A DNA stretch of 64,000 bases from Calditrichota bacterium (lineage in GTDB: Bacteria > Calditrichota > Calditrichia > Calditrichales > J004): the NCBI GenBank assembly GCA_013112635.1, contig JABFGF010000008.1, forward strand, positions 88,691 through 152,690, read 5' to 3'. This document shows, one piece after another, positions 8,689 to 17,949 of this stretch. The first letter of the stretch is position 1. Every line of letters begins with the position of its first letter. Under the pieces are notes generated by a model. That model had not been told where the DNA came from. It did not search any database and saw nothing but the letters and a program-made list of their open reading frames with translations. The translations under genes and the position numbers were made by a program.

Positions 8689-9288
8689 GTGAAAATTCAA
8701 ATATTAATAATCCTTACAATATTACTTTCATTATTGTCATTTGCCCAGGAACCGGCATCCACTAATATTGTATGGATTGAGAAAAATATAAACTCAATAT
8801 TGGATTCACTTAAGATTGAAAAGTCCATAAATGGAAGTACTATTGAGATTAAACTTGGAGTTGTAAAAGGAGAAAAAAAAGGATTTATAAAAAATCAGGT
8901 TCTGAGTTATTTGAGTAAAAAACAATCTGAGAAAAAGCTTGAAACCTTTTCAAAATTTCACATTGAACAATTCAACACAACCATCGTTTACGAACAGAAT
9001 TCGGATGGTTTTTTAAATTTAAATACCTATTATTTACGGAAAAATAAAATAACATTTTCTGGTTGGATTGAAGATTCAACTTCAAAAACAATCAAATCGT
9101 TTAATATAAATAAAGTTTTTAGTAACGAACTGAAAATCGAAAATCTGGAGCAGATTGAAGTTAGTCCATATTCTTTTAGCAAGGGTGAAATAAAAGATTT
9201 ATCGTTTTGGACAAGCACACTGGAACCAATTTTAGTTGGCGGGTCAGTGGCAGTAATAGTTTATCTGTTTTTTTCAGTTAGAAGCTAA
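8689..9288 (+). CDS. Putative exported protein with C-terminal membrane segment, unknown function
   Basis: A GTG start at 8689 gives a clean signal peptide ending in SFA and a product of 199 residues. A longer TTG start at 8653 would put a charged leader before the signal. The mature part is Lys- and Ser-rich and ends with a hydrophobic segment (about 180-195), which suggests anchoring by the C-terminus. No family is recognised. It is 26 bp upstream of bamD and probably in one transcript with it, so a role in envelope biogenesis is conceivable but not shown. Confidence 0.6.
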   Translation: MKIQILIILTILLSLLSFAQEPASTNIVWIEKNINSILDSLKIEKSINGSTIEIKLGVVKGEKKGFIKNQVLSYLSKKQSEKKLETFSKFHIEQFNTTIVYEQNSDGFLNLNTYYLRKNKITFSGWIEDSTSKTIKSFNINKVFSNELKIENLEQIEVSPYSFSKGEIKDLSFWTSTLEPILVGGSVAVIVYLFFSVRS

Positions 9289-9314
9289 ACAACGTGTTTA
9301 AGGAGAATTTTATC

Positions 9315-10091
9315 TTGAAAAGAGTTTTTTTAGTTATTGTACTAGCCCTGTTTTTAATTAGCTGTGGTGGAAATAAACCAACCCCGGAATGGAATGCCAG
9401 CGATTATTTTAAAGCTGCCAAAGAAAAATTTGACGATGAAAGTTACTTTGAAGCTTCGAACGATTTTAATGTTGTTTTGTTAAGATTTGCAGGTAGTGTT
9501 GTGGCTGATAGTGCGCAATTTTATCTGGCAGAATCTCATTTCAAAATGGGTGATTATCTTATTGCCGGTGTTGAATTTGAGAAATTAATTAATGATATGA
9601 ATCAGAGCCCATTAGTTAAGCAATCACAAATGAAGTTAGCTGACAGCTATTATGAACTTTCACCGAGATCTGCACTTGACCAGGAGTATACCTTAAAGTC
9701 AATCCGCGAATACCAATATTTCATTGATGAATTTCCTACGGACACATCAAAGCAAACTGCTGAAAAACGAATTTTTGAGCTGCGTGGTAAACTAAGTAAA
9801 AAAGAATGGCAAAATGCCGAAATTTACCGCAAAATGAAGGAATTTAAAGCAGCAATAATTTATTATGATCAGGTTCTTTCAAAATATTATGATACTGATT
9901 GGGCTGATGATTCACAATATGGAAAAGTTATTACCCTTATCGAAGCGGAAGATGTTGAGCAGGCAAACTTGGAAGCAGTAAAGTTTGAAGAACAATTCCC
10001 TGATAGTGAACTGCTGGAAAAATTGTTAGATTCGAAAAAAGAAATTAAAGAAATGCAGGATGAGCTGGCCAAAAATGAAAAAAGTGAATAA
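9315..10091 (+). CDS. bamD: Outer-membrane assembly lipoprotein BamD (YfiO)
   Basis: A TTG start at 9315, preceded by AAGGAG at the right distance, gives a 258-residue lipoprotein with lipobox LISC. The mature part consists of TPR-like helix pairs (YFKAAKEKFDDESYFEA, then the segments starting DSAQFYLAESHFKMGDY and AEKRIFELR), as in BamD, the TPR lipoprotein of the BAM complex that inserts beta-barrels in the outer membrane. Length and repeat layout match the family. A GTG at 9294 would add seven residues before the signal and is less likely. The 3' end overlaps nadD by 17 bp. Confidence 0.85.
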   Translation: MKRVFLVIVLALFLISCGGNKPTPEWNASDYFKAAKEKFDDESYFEASNDFNVVLLRFAGSVVADSAQFYLAESHFKMGDYLIAGVEFEKLINDMNQSPLVKQSQMKLADSYYELSPRSALDQEYTLKSIREYQYFIDEFPTDTSKQTAEKRIFELRGKLSKKEWQNAEIYRKMKEFKAAIIYYDQVLSKYYDTDWADDSQYGKVITLIEAEDVEQANLEAVKFEEQFPDSELLEKLLDSKKEIKEMQDELAKNEKSE

Positions 10092-10674
10092 TTCTATTGG
10101 CTTATTTGGGGGAACGTTCGATCCACCACATATTGGCCACATGGTTGTTGCAGAATGGCTAAGTGAGGTTCTGGAAATTGAAAAAACTTTTTTTATCCCT
10201 ACCAAAATTCATCCCTTAAAAAAAAGACCGGAAATAAGCACGTCTACAATAAGAAAAGAGATGATTACTGCAGTTTTGCAGGATTATGCAAATTTTGAAT
10301 TAAGTACATTTGAAATTGACCGTGATACTATTTCTTACACAATTGACACAATTAAACATTTTAAAACTAAATATCCTCAGAGTGAAATATTTTACCTTAT
10401 CGGCGCTGATAACCTGGATTCTTTTTTACAGTGGAAAGATCCGTTCCAAATTTTAGAGTTATGCTATTTAGTGGTTTACAACCGTGGGACTAAAAACGAA
10501 AAAAATGATCTTATTGACCACCCAAAAGTTTTGACAATTGAAAGTCCACTTATAGAGATATCTTCGAGCCATGTGCGAAAACGAATCGCAAAACAAATGC
10601 CTTTTAGAAGTCTTGTCCCGCATCAAGTGTTCCAGTATATTACCCAAAACAAATTATATAAAAATAACAGTTGA
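10075..10674 (+). CDS. nadD: Nicotinate-nucleotide adenylyltransferase
   Basis: The 199-residue protein opens with GGTFDPPHIGH, the nucleotidyltransferase signature, and has the second conserved ATP-contact motif ISSSHVRKRI near the end. These define NadD, which makes nicotinate adenine dinucleotide from nicotinate mononucleotide and ATP in NAD biosynthesis. The middle motif FYLIGADNLDSFLQWK is also typical. The ATG at 10075 overlaps the end of bamD. An in-frame upstream start at 10060 would add five residues. Cytoplasmic. Confidence 0.92.
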   Translation: MKKVNNSIGLFGGTFDPPHIGHMVVAEWLSEVLEIEKTFFIPTKIHPLKKRPEISTSTIRKEMITAVLQDYANFELSTFEIDRDTISYTIDTIKHFKTKYPQSEIFYLIGADNLDSFLQWKDPFQILELCYLVVYNRGTKNEKNDLIDHPKVLTIESPLIEISSSHVRKRIAKQMPFRSLVPHQVFQYITQNKLYKNNS

Positions 10675-10782
10675 AAATCCTGCCCTGAGTTTTGATTAGG
10701 AATATGGATGTTTTTTTTTATTAAATTTTTGCACAATTTCACTCACTATATTTTTTATTACAATTTTTAGGATAAACATTTC

Positions 10783-11073
10783 GTGTTCCTTGCAAAAGTT
10801 GTTGGTTCTGTCTGGGCCACCAAAAAGACTGATAATCTATCTAATTTGAAGTTTTTGGTTGTAAACCCAATTAACTTAAAAAAAGACCCGCTTACTGATG
10901 TAATAGTTGTTGCCGATGTTCTTGGAGCCGGTGTTGGTGAAACTGTAATTTGTGCATATGGTCATGCAGCACGTAAAGCAATCTCATCTCAAAACCCGGC
11001 CGATTTGAGCATTGAAGCTGCGGTGATTGGAATTGTTGACAAAATTGATATTGATAAATCTAAAATAGAATAG
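10783..11073 (+). CDS. Bacterial microcompartment vertex protein (EutN/CcmL family)
   Basis: The 96-residue protein begins MFLAKVVGSVWATKK and contains the VVADVLGAGVGETVI turn, both signatures of the EutN/CcmL pentamer that caps vertices of bacterial microcompartments. Length is normal for the family. The start is GTG. No hexameric BMC-domain shell protein or encapsulated enzyme is found in this window. Its neighbours are an ACT protein, a UPF0210 protein and a nitrilase, so it is either a satellite shell gene or has been put to a different use. Confidence 0.9.
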   Translation: MFLAKVVGSVWATKKTDNLSNLKFLVVNPINLKKDPLTDVIVVADVLGAGVGETVICAYGHAARKAISSQNPADLSIEAAVIGIVDKIDIDKSKIE

Positions 11074-11080
11074 GAATTCT

Positions 11081-11536
11081 ATGGCTTCTCTAACAGAAAA
11101 CCAAATAAGACAAATTGCCGAACAGGCGCTAAAGCAATTAGGCGACCATGCCACAGCTGCCAATATCGAGCAAGTAGTTCACGAAACGGTTCAACGGTTG
11201 AGCAATGAGTCACCGCAAGAAAATCAGCAAAAAAACACATCTTTGCCAAACAATAACAAAAAAACGGATCGTGTGATTGTTACAGCATTTGGTAAAAACA
11301 AAATCGGGATTCTCGCCGGGATGACAGGTTGTCTGGCCACTACTAAATGTGACGTGATTGATCTTTCGCAAAAAATATTGCAGGAGTTTTTTACAATTAT
11401 GCTTTTAGTGGATATCTCATATTCTGATTTATCGTTTGAGCAAATAAAAGATGAGCTGGTTAAAACCGGTGAAGAATTTGATCTCAAAGTAATTGTTCAG
11501 CATGAAGAAATATTTAAAACTATGCACAGGATTTGA
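11081..11536 (+). CDS. ACT-domain regulatory protein (UPF0237-like) with N-terminal extension
   Basis: Residues ~62-151 form an ACT domain (VIVTAFGKNKIGILAGMTG, then a strand-helix pattern ending in EEIFKTMHRI), as in the UPF0237/GcvR-like group that binds small ligands such as amino acids. The first ~55 residues form a helical, Gln-rich extension not found in the short family members. It lies 7 bp after the microcompartment vertex gene and 2 bp before the UPF0210 gene. ACT-UPF0210 is a common pair in other bacteria, so the two products likely act together. Confidence 0.85.
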   Translation: MASLTENQIRQIAEQALKQLGDHATAANIEQVVHETVQRLSNESPQENQQKNTSLPNNNKKTDRVIVTAFGKNKIGILAGMTGCLATTKCDVIDLSQKILQEFFTIMLLVDISYSDLSFEQIKDELVKTGEEFDLKVIVQHEEIFKTMHRI

Positions 11537-11538
11537 TT

Positions 11539-12900
11539 ATGCAAATTGAATTGGCAGAAATACTTGAAACGATACGCATGACCGAGGTTGAGCATTTTGA
11601 TATCCGTACGGTTACAATGGGTATTAATCTAAAAGATTGTTCAAGTGATAACCTGGAATCACTCAAACAAAATATTTATGAAAAAGTTACCCGCTCAGCT
11701 GCCGAGCATGTAAAAACTGCAGAAATGATTGAATCCGATTTTGGTATTTCGATTGCAAATAAAAGGGTTTCCATTACACCACTTTCTTTGGTAGCAGATG
11801 GTTTTTATGCGGAAGATTTTGTGGAGCTTGCCCAGGTGCTGGATAAAGCCGCTGATAATTTGGGAATAGATTATCTGGGTGGATATTCTGCATTGGTACA
11901 AAAGGGATTTAGTAAAGGTGATCTTAGCCTTATTAAATCTATCCCGGAAGCACTTTCCACAACAAAACATATTTGCTCTTCTATAAATGTTGCTACTACA
12001 AAAGCCGGAATAAATATGGATGCTGTTTACCTGATGGGCAAAATGATAAAAGAGACAGCAGAAAAAACAGCAGACCAGGAAGGAATTGGCTGCGCAAAAC
12101 TTGTTGTTTTTGCCAATGCACCGGAAGATAATCCGTTTATTGCCGGGGCTTTTCATGGAGTAAGCGAACCAGATATAGTAGTCAATGTTGGTATTAGCGG
12201 GCCAGGAGTTATTTTACGGGCTGTACAAGAGGCACCTCATCATAATTTTAGTTCGCTGGCTGAAAAGATAAAAGGAATGGCGTTTAAAATTACGCGGGCC
12301 GGAGAATTTGTTGGCCGTAAAGTGGCCGAGATTCAAAACCTGCCATTTGGAATTGTTGATATTTCCCTGGCTCCAACACCCATGCCCGGTGATAGTATTG
12401 CCGACATTTTAAAAGCTATGGGAATTGAAGATGTGGGCGCTGCTGGAACAACAGCTGCTTTGGCAATGCTTAATGATTCGGTAAAACGAGGCGGTCTTAT
12501 GGCATCATCGCATGTGGGCGGAATGAGCGGGGCTTTTATTCCAATTTCCGAGGATCAGGGGTTTATTTCAGCCGCGGAAAAAGGCCACATTACTTTGGAA
12601 AAAATGGAAGCCATGACCAGCGTATGCAGCGTTGGGATTGATATGGTTGCCGTGCCCGGAGATACATCTTCTGAGGTTATTGCAGGTTTAATTGCCGATG
12701 AATGTGCCATTGGTGTTGCCAATAGTAAAACAACTGCTGTTCGTGTTATTCCAGTTCCGGGAAAAGATGTTGGAGAAGCAGCGGATTATGGTGGTTTGCT
12801 TGGTGTGGCTCCGATAATGCCAATCTCAAAATTGAATAATGACCAGTTTATTAAACGAGGTGGACGGATTCCCGCGCCGGTTAAAGGAATTAATAATTAA
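11539..12900 (+). CDS. UPF0210 (PFL/DUF711) family protein
   Basis: The 453-residue protein matches the UPF0210 family over its full length: an N-terminal ETIRMTEVEHFDIRTVTMG segment, a central GVSEPDIVVNVGISGPGV stretch, and a Gly-rich C-terminal half. The family resembles the glycyl-radical lyase fold, but no enzyme activity is established. The ATG at 11539 was preferred over a TTG two codons upstream. It is adjacent to the ACT gene, as in other genomes, which suggests ligand-controlled activity (inference). Confidence 0.9.
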   Translation: MQIELAEILETIRMTEVEHFDIRTVTMGINLKDCSSDNLESLKQNIYEKVTRSAAEHVKTAEMIESDFGISIANKRVSITPLSLVADGFYAEDFVELAQVLDKAADNLGIDYLGGYSALVQKGFSKGDLSLIKSIPEALSTTKHICSSINVATTKAGINMDAVYLMGKMIKETAEKTADQEGIGCAKLVVFANAPEDNPFIAGAFHGVSEPDIVVNVGISGPGVILRAVQEAPHHNFSSLAEKIKGMAFKITRAGEFVGRKVAEIQNLPFGIVDISLAPTPMPGDSIADILKAMGIEDVGAAGTTAALAMLNDSVKRGGLMASSHVGGMSGAFIPISEDQGFISAAEKGHITLEKMEAMTSVCSVGIDMVAVPGDTSSEVIAGLIADECAIGVANSKTTAVRVIPVPGKDVGEAADYGGLLGVAPIMPISKLNNDQFIKRGGRIPAPVKGINN

Positions 12901-12911
12901 TTTTGAAAATT

Positions 12912-13778
12912 ATGTCAAAAAAAAGAAAAATAAAAGTAGCAATTGCCCAGGTAAACTCTGTTTTAGCGGATCTTGACAGGAATATTGACAAGCATATTGA
13001 GTTTATTGAACAGGCCATATCACAAAAGGCTGATCTTATTGTTTTCCCGGAGTTATCGCTAACAGGATATTCATTAAAAGATGCCACATTTGATGTAGCT
13101 TTGGCCAAAAATGATCCCCGATTGGATAGAATCCGCGACCTGAGTTCAAAGATTTCTATTTCCTGCGGGATTGTAGAGATGGGTGATCGCTTTGAGTTTT
13201 ATAATACCAATCTTTTTTTCGAAGACGGTAAACTTTTGACTACACACCGTAAAGTTTATTTACCTACTTATGGTGTTTTTGAAGAAGAACGATACTTCTC
13301 TTCCGGAAACCGCTTTCATGCTTTCGATTCTAAACTGGGTAAGTTTGGCACTCTTGTTTGTGAAGATATCTGGCATACAGCTTCGGGGCTAATTCTTGCT
13401 CTGGATGGAGCATCGATTATGCTGGTAACAGCTGCAGGCCTCACGCGTGGAACCACCAAAGATGACAAACCTGAAAACATAAGTGCCTGGGAAACTATTG
13501 TAAAATCATTGGCAATTTCAACAACATCGTACGTTGTATTTGTAAACCGGGTTGGAGTAGAAGACGGATTAATATTTTGGGGTGGTTCGGAACTGGTTCA
13601 GCCAAACGGGAAAGCTGTTGGCAAGGCAGAATATTTTGAAGAAGAACTTCTTATTGCAGAAATAGATATGCATGTTCTTAAACATGCTCGTTTAAATACT
13701 ACTTTATTGAGCGATGAAAAACTGCCTGTTTTAATTGAAGAGTTTACACGGGTTCATAAAAAGAATAAAGATTACTGA
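12912..13778 (+). CDS. Carbon-nitrogen hydrolase (nitrilase superfamily)
   Basis: The 288-residue protein shows the Glu-Lys-Cys triad of the nitrilase superfamily: E47 in FPELSLTGY, K114 in HRKVYLPTYG, and C150 in LVCEDIWH. Such enzymes hydrolyse amides or nitriles, and the VCEDIW form resembles NAD synthetase glutaminase-like and amidase branches. The start was placed at the ATG 11 bp after the UPF0210 stop. It ends the apparent microcompartment/ACT/UPF0210 transcript. Substrate not predictable. Confidence 0.88.
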   Translation: MSKKRKIKVAIAQVNSVLADLDRNIDKHIEFIEQAISQKADLIVFPELSLTGYSLKDATFDVALAKNDPRLDRIRDLSSKISISCGIVEMGDRFEFYNTNLFFEDGKLLTTHRKVYLPTYGVFEEERYFSSGNRFHAFDSKLGKFGTLVCEDIWHTASGLILALDGASIMLVTAAGLTRGTTKDDKPENISAWETIVKSLAISTTSYVVFVNRVGVEDGLIFWGGSELVQPNGKAVGKAEYFEEELLIAEIDMHVLKHARLNTTLLSDEKLPVLIEEFTRVHKKNKDY

Positions 13779-13872
13779 TAATCTCTTTCCTCTCTTTCTA
13801 TTAATTGAAAAAAACTCATTGTACTTTAAAGGTCTAACTGTTACCAATTTAAATTCCTATAAAGAGAATAGA

Positions 13873-14283
13873 ATGAAATCACTGAATCGCGCATGGTTGG
13901 AAAAAAATAAAAAATGGTTTATTCCAACAATAATTACTAGCGGAGTTCTATTAATAATTACTTTTGTTTCCTTGTTTGTTTTTACCATTATAGGTCATAT
14001 AAAAGAAAGTGAAGCCTATCAGGAAACAATGGGGGTTGTAAGAACCAATGAGGTTTGTCTTAAATATTTGGGCAATCCAATTGAAACCGGATTTTTAATT
14101 TCAGCAAGTTTTAGCATTAGCGGATCATCAGGTAGTGCCTCTTTAAGCATTCCAATTAGTGGCCCAAAAGGTGAGGGATACATTTTTTCTGAAGCCATAA
14201 AAAAATTAGGTAAATGGAAGGTTATAGATATTGTTTTCGAAATAAATGAAAATAGATTTGTTTTATTAGAAAGCAGCCGTTAA
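13873..14283 (+). CDS. Coa1-like single-pass membrane protein
   Basis: The 136-residue protein starts after AAAGAGAATAGA and has one transmembrane helix near residues 18-38. The soluble part (TNEVCLKYLGNPIETGF, then two strand pairs, ending GKWKVIDIVFEI) resembles the Coa1/Tim21 fold of cytochrome oxidase assembly factor family proteins, which are common as small anchored proteins in bacteria. A longer upstream frame overlaps the nitrilase and lacks a ribosome site. Role in this organism unknown. Confidence 0.7.
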   Translation: MKSLNRAWLEKNKKWFIPTIITSGVLLIITFVSLFVFTIIGHIKESEAYQETMGVVRTNEVCLKYLGNPIETGFLISASFSISGSSGSASLSIPISGPKGEGYIFSEAIKKLGKWKVIDIVFEINENRFVLLESSR

Positions 14284-14434
14284 AATTTTTGTTTTATTTG
14301 TTATTTATATGACTAAGAATGCAGAGTTTCCAAGCATCTTAATAATGTATCCAGAAACTTTTGCTCTTTTTAATTTAAAAAACTAAATTCGGGCTTTTTA
14401 TCCGGAAGATAATTTAGGACGTAAGGGAGGATCC

Positions 14435-14917
14435 ATGGATCTCAAAGAAATACAAAAGTTAATAAAAATGGTAGAATCAGCTGAAATCAGCGAATTTGAA
14501 ATTGAAGAAAAAGGTAATAAAATACGAATCAGTAAAAACAATTCTGCAAATTCAAATAATGAAACACACATAATCCCAACAATGATGCCGCAAATGCAGG
14601 CTCCTGTTGCCGCTGCACCTGCCGCAGCTCCTGTAGCCGATTCTGCCTCTGCGCCAACACCGGCAAAAAATGATAATGTAATTGAAGTGCGGTCACCAAT
14701 GGTTGGTACATTTTACCGTGCAGCAGGACCGGACTCCGATCCATACACAGATGTGAATAAAACTGTAAAAGCCGGTGATGTTTTATGTATTGTTGAAGCT
14801 ATGAAATTGATGAATGAAATTGAATCTGAAGTTTCAGGTAAAATAGTTGAAATTTTAGTGCAAAATGCCCAGCCTGTTGAATATAATCAGGTATTATTCC
14901 TGGTCGAAAAAGGCTAA
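14435..14917 (+). CDS. accB: Biotin carboxyl carrier protein of acetyl-CoA carboxylase
   Basis: The 160-residue protein has an N-terminal helical segment, an Ala/Pro-rich flexible linker (about 50-80), and a C-terminal biotinyl domain with [10 protein letters not shown], where K124 is the expected biotinylated Lys. This is the layout of AccB, which carries carboxybiotin between biotin carboxylase and the carboxyltransferase in fatty-acid synthesis. A GGGAGGATCC ribosome site precedes the ATG. A terminator follows, and accC comes 236 bp later, so accC likely has its own promoter. Confidence 0.95.
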   Translation: MDLKEIQKLIKMVESAEISEFEIEEKGNKIRISKNNSANSNNETHIIPTMMPQMQAPVAAAPAAAPVADSASAPTPAKNDNVIEVRSPMVGTFYRAAGPDSDPYTDVNKTVKAGDVLCIVEAMKLMNEIESEVSGKIVEILVQNAQPVEYNQVLFLVEKG

Positions 14918-14938
14918 CAGCATTATAATAGATTTAAT

Positions 14939-14974
14939 AAAAGGGAAAGGTGCATAACCATTCCCTTTTTTTTT
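14939..14974 (+). terminator. Intrinsic terminator between accB and accC
   Basis: AAAAGGGAA pairs with TTCCCTTTT around a 13 nt loop and is followed by a long T run. Confidence 0.75.
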
Positions 14975-15153
14975 GATTTGATTACCAAATCTTTGCTTAA
15001 TAATCTTCCCTTTAAGCTTGTAATGATTTATATTAAATTCTAAATTTAGAATCTTAAAAATTTAAAAATAACTACGATCTAATTTTTCAAACCAACATAG
15101 CCATTTTCATAAAAAGACAATGGGATTAAAATATAGTTTGTTCGGGAGGAAAT

Positions 15154-16515
15154 TTGTTTAATAAAATTTTAATTGCTAATCGCGGAGAGATTGCGCTGAG
15201 GATTATCCGCGCTTGCCAGGAGCTTGGAATTAAAACGGTTGCTGTTTACTCAGAGGCCGATGAAGACTCGCTACACGTCCGTTTTGCTGATGAGGCAATT
15301 TGTATTGGACCGGCAAAAGGGATTGATAGTTATTTGAAGCCCGACAGAATAATTGCCGCGGCTGAAGTGACAGGTTCTGAAGCTATTCACCCGGGATATG
15401 GATTTTTATCAGAAAATGCAGAGTTTGCAGATATGTGCGCTTCGCACGGATTTAAATTTATAGGGGCGCCGGGCAAAGTTATTAGAATGATGGGTGATAA
15501 AGCGCAGGCAAAAGAAAATATGAAAAGCGCCGGAGTTCCTGTTGTGCCAGGCAATGAAGGTGTAATTACCAATTTAGACGAAGCAAAAAAACTTGCTGAA
15601 GAAATGGGATTCCCGGTCATTTTAAAAGCAGTTTCTGGTGGTGGTGGCCGCGGAATGCGTATTGTCAATTCTGTTGATGAGTTTGAAGTTAATTATCAGA
15701 TGGCCAGTTCGGAAGCTGCGGGGGCTTTTAATAACCCGGATATGTATCTTGAAAAATTTATCCAAAACCCGCGTCACATAGAAATCCAGATAATGGCTGA
15801 TCAACATGGAAATGCTGTTTACCTGGGTGAGCGTGAATGCAGTATACAACGCAGACATCAAAAATTAATTGAAGAAGCGCCTTCCGCAGTTGTATCTGAG
15901 GAATTACGGAAAAAAATGGGACAGGTATCCGTTGCAGGATCAAAAAAAGTTGGATATGAAGGCGCCGGAACGATTGAATTTTTACTAGATTCTGATGATA
16001 ATTTTTATTTCATGGAAATGAATACACGGATTCAAGTGGAGCATCCTGTTACCGAGATGATTTACGACCGGGATTTGCTGAAAGATCAAATTCGGGTTGC
16101 ATCCGGTGAAGAGTTGGGCTATACACAGGACGATCTCAAAATTAGAGGCCATGCCATAGAATGCCGTATCAATGCTGAAGATTGGGAACGTAACTTTATG
16201 CCAAATCCCGGAGAGGTAACCAGCTTTCATGTTCCTGGTGGCCCCGGAGTACGGGTTGATTCTCATGTATACCAACGTTATAAAATCCCGCCATTTTATG
16301 ATTCGCTTATTGCCAAGCTTATTTGCTATGGGAAAACCCGCGCAGAAGCGACTAGTAGGCTAAACAGGGCGTTGGATGAATTTGTAATTGAAGGTGTTAA
16401 AACAACAATCCCTTTTCATAAAAGGCTTATTGCCACACGGGAATTTGTAGAAGCAGATTTTGATACCGGTTTATTAGATAGAATAAATTTACTTGATGAA
16501 CAGGAGGTTTCATGA
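15154..16515 (+). CDS. accC: Biotin carboxylase subunit of acetyl-CoA carboxylase
   Basis: The 453-residue protein has the full biotin carboxylase sequence: N-terminal [14 protein letters not shown], the ATP-grasp glycine loop [27 protein letters not shown], and the [13 protein letters not shown] signature. It carboxylates biotin on AccB using ATP and bicarbonate. The start is TTG, preceded by a strong GGGAGGAAAT site. The 3' end overlaps gcvH by 4 bp (ATGA), so the two are translated from one mRNA. Confidence 0.96.
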   Translation: MFNKILIANRGEIALRIIRACQELGIKTVAVYSEADEDSLHVRFADEAICIGPAKGIDSYLKPDRIIAAAEVTGSEAIHPGYGFLSENAEFADMCASHGFKFIGAPGKVIRMMGDKAQAKENMKSAGVPVVPGNEGVITNLDEAKKLAEEMGFPVILKAVSGGGGRGMRIVNSVDEFEVNYQMASSEAAGAFNNPDMYLEKFIQNPRHIEIQIMADQHGNAVYLGERECSIQRRHQKLIEEAPSAVVSEELRKKMGQVSVAGSKKVGYEGAGTIEFLLDSDDNFYFMEMNTRIQVEHPVTEMIYDRDLLKDQIRVASGEELGYTQDDLKIRGHAIECRINAEDWERNFMPNPGEVTSFHVPGGPGVRVDSHVYQRYKIPPFYDSLIAKLICYGKTRAEATSRLNRALDEFVIEGVKTTIPFHKRLIATREFVEADFDTGLLDRINLLDEQEVS

Positions 16516-16889
16516 ATATTCCTTCAGAATTAAAATATACAAAAGACCATGAATGGGCAAAACTTGAAGGTGATATTGTTACTGTAGGAATTACAGATTA
16601 TGCACAGGGCGAACTTGGTGATGTCGTTTTTGTTGAATTGCCTGCTGCTGGTGATGAGGTAAGCCAGGATGAAACATTCGGCACAATTGAAGCTGTTAAA
16701 GCAGTTGCCGATCTATTTAGTCCGCTTACGGGTGAAGTTGTCGAAATAAATGAAGCCTTGACTGACCAACCGGATATTGTAAATAGCGATCCTTACGGCG
16801 AAGGCTGGATGGCAAAAATTAAAATACCTGATGAAAGTGAATGGAATGCCTTAATGTCTGATGAAGATTATAAGAATCTTATCGGGTAA
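16512..16889 (+). CDS. gcvH: Glycine cleavage system H protein
   Basis: The 125-residue protein has the H-protein pattern: [21 protein letters not shown], and the lipoylation site [10 protein letters not shown] with K63 as the lipoyl Lys. It carries the aminomethyl group in glycine cleavage. It is translationally coupled to accC rather than to gcvT or gcvP, which are not in this window. A GGAGG within the end of accC serves as the ribosome site. Confidence 0.95.
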   Translation: MNIPSELKYTKDHEWAKLEGDIVTVGITDYAQGELGDVVFVELPAAGDEVSQDETFGTIEAVKAVADLFSPLTGEVVEINEALTDQPDIVNSDPYGEGWMAKIKIPDESEWNALMSDEDYKNLIG

Positions 16890-16926
16890 TAAATTTCTGC
16901 TTTAAAAGATCTGGTTTGGAATATAA

Positions 16927-17916
16927 ATGCAAAAAATACTAATAGCCGATGACAACGAGGAAATGCTGGACACGCTTGTCCGTATTTTTGGACTTTATGA
17001 TTTTGAAGTCATTAAAGCTTTAGATGGTAAAGAAGCTATTACTGCGGCAGAACAAAATATACCGGATATTATTATTTTAGATGGCATGATGCCTATTATG
17101 GATGGATTTGAAGCATGCCAGATTTTAAAACAGAAAAAGGCAACAAAAGAGATTCCCGTTGTTTTTTTGACTGCAAATTTTATGGAATTGCGCGACAGGA
17201 TAAAAGGACTTGAACTTGGCGCAGATGACTACCTGCTGAAACCTTTCAACTCCAAAGAACTCGTTGCTAGAATTAAATCCATTATCAAAAGAACGGAAAC
17301 TACTAAAAAGCTTAGAGAGGATAACCAGCAGTTAATAAATAAAAACAGTCTTATCGAAGACGAATTTAAAAAGCTGTTGGAAAGCAAAAAAAATGTAGAA
17401 CAAAATCCTGTAACAGATTCATCGACAGGATTATACAAATTTGACTTGTTCAAAGACCAGGTTGAAAACGAACTGCAAAGGTCTTTGCGTTTTAGCAACG
17501 ATCTTTCCTTAATCCTGATCAGTTTTGATAATCTTATAAAGATAAAAGATTCGCTTGGCTCTCAGCTATACAATTATTTTGTTATTAAAATTGCTAATTT
17601 TATTTTAAACCAAACACGTACTATTGATATCGTGTCATTTAATGAGAAAACCGGTTTTTATATTTTGTTGCCCCAAACTGATTTTGACGGGGCAAACGCT
17701 AAAGCTGCAAATATTAAAGAGACCCTTAAAGCAAACAAGTACATTGATGAAGAAATACTAAAAACACTAGAGTTTTCGAAAAAGAAGCTTTCTGACATTT
17801 CAAAACTAAGTTTTAAGTTTGGTGTTTCATCAAATAGTAAAGATGATTCAATAGCAAAAGCTGATGATTTATTACAGATTGCCGAAAAAGCTTTAGGTGA
17901 GTTGCCAGAAAACTAA
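16927..17916 (+). CDS. Response regulator with degenerate GGDEF domain
   Basis: Residues 1-120 form a complete receiver (acidic pair in IADDNEE, phospho-acceptor D52 in ILDGMMP, Lys in LLKPF). A coiled-coil linker (~120-165) leads to a domain built like GGDEF (DSSTGLYKFDLFKDQVENEL and following strands) in which the catalytic GGDEF loop is replaced by FNEKTGF near residue 240. It should therefore not make cyclic-di-GMP, though it might still bind a nucleotide or a partner. It is followed 33 bp later by another receiver protein. Confidence 0.82.
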   Translation: MQKILIADDNEEMLDTLVRIFGLYDFEVIKALDGKEAITAAEQNIPDIIILDGMMPIMDGFEACQILKQKKATKEIPVVFLTANFMELRDRIKGLELGADDYLLKPFNSKELVARIKSIIKRTETTKKLREDNQQLINKNSLIEDEFKKLLESKKNVEQNPVTDSSTGLYKFDLFKDQVENELQRSLRFSNDLSLILISFDNLIKIKDSLGSQLYNYFVIKIANFILNQTRTIDIVSFNEKTGFYILLPQTDFDGANAKAANIKETLKANKYIDEEILKTLEFSKKKLSDISKLSFKFGVSSNSKDDSIAKADDLLQIAEKALGELPEN

Positions 17917-17949
17917 ATTAAAAAGCTTCCATTTAAATGGTGATATATT

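Noticed and set aside
13735..13872. Longer N-terminus of the Coa1-like protein
   Set aside because: Overlaps the nitrilase end and puts a long untypical segment before the membrane helix. The ATG at 13873 has a purine-rich ribosome site.
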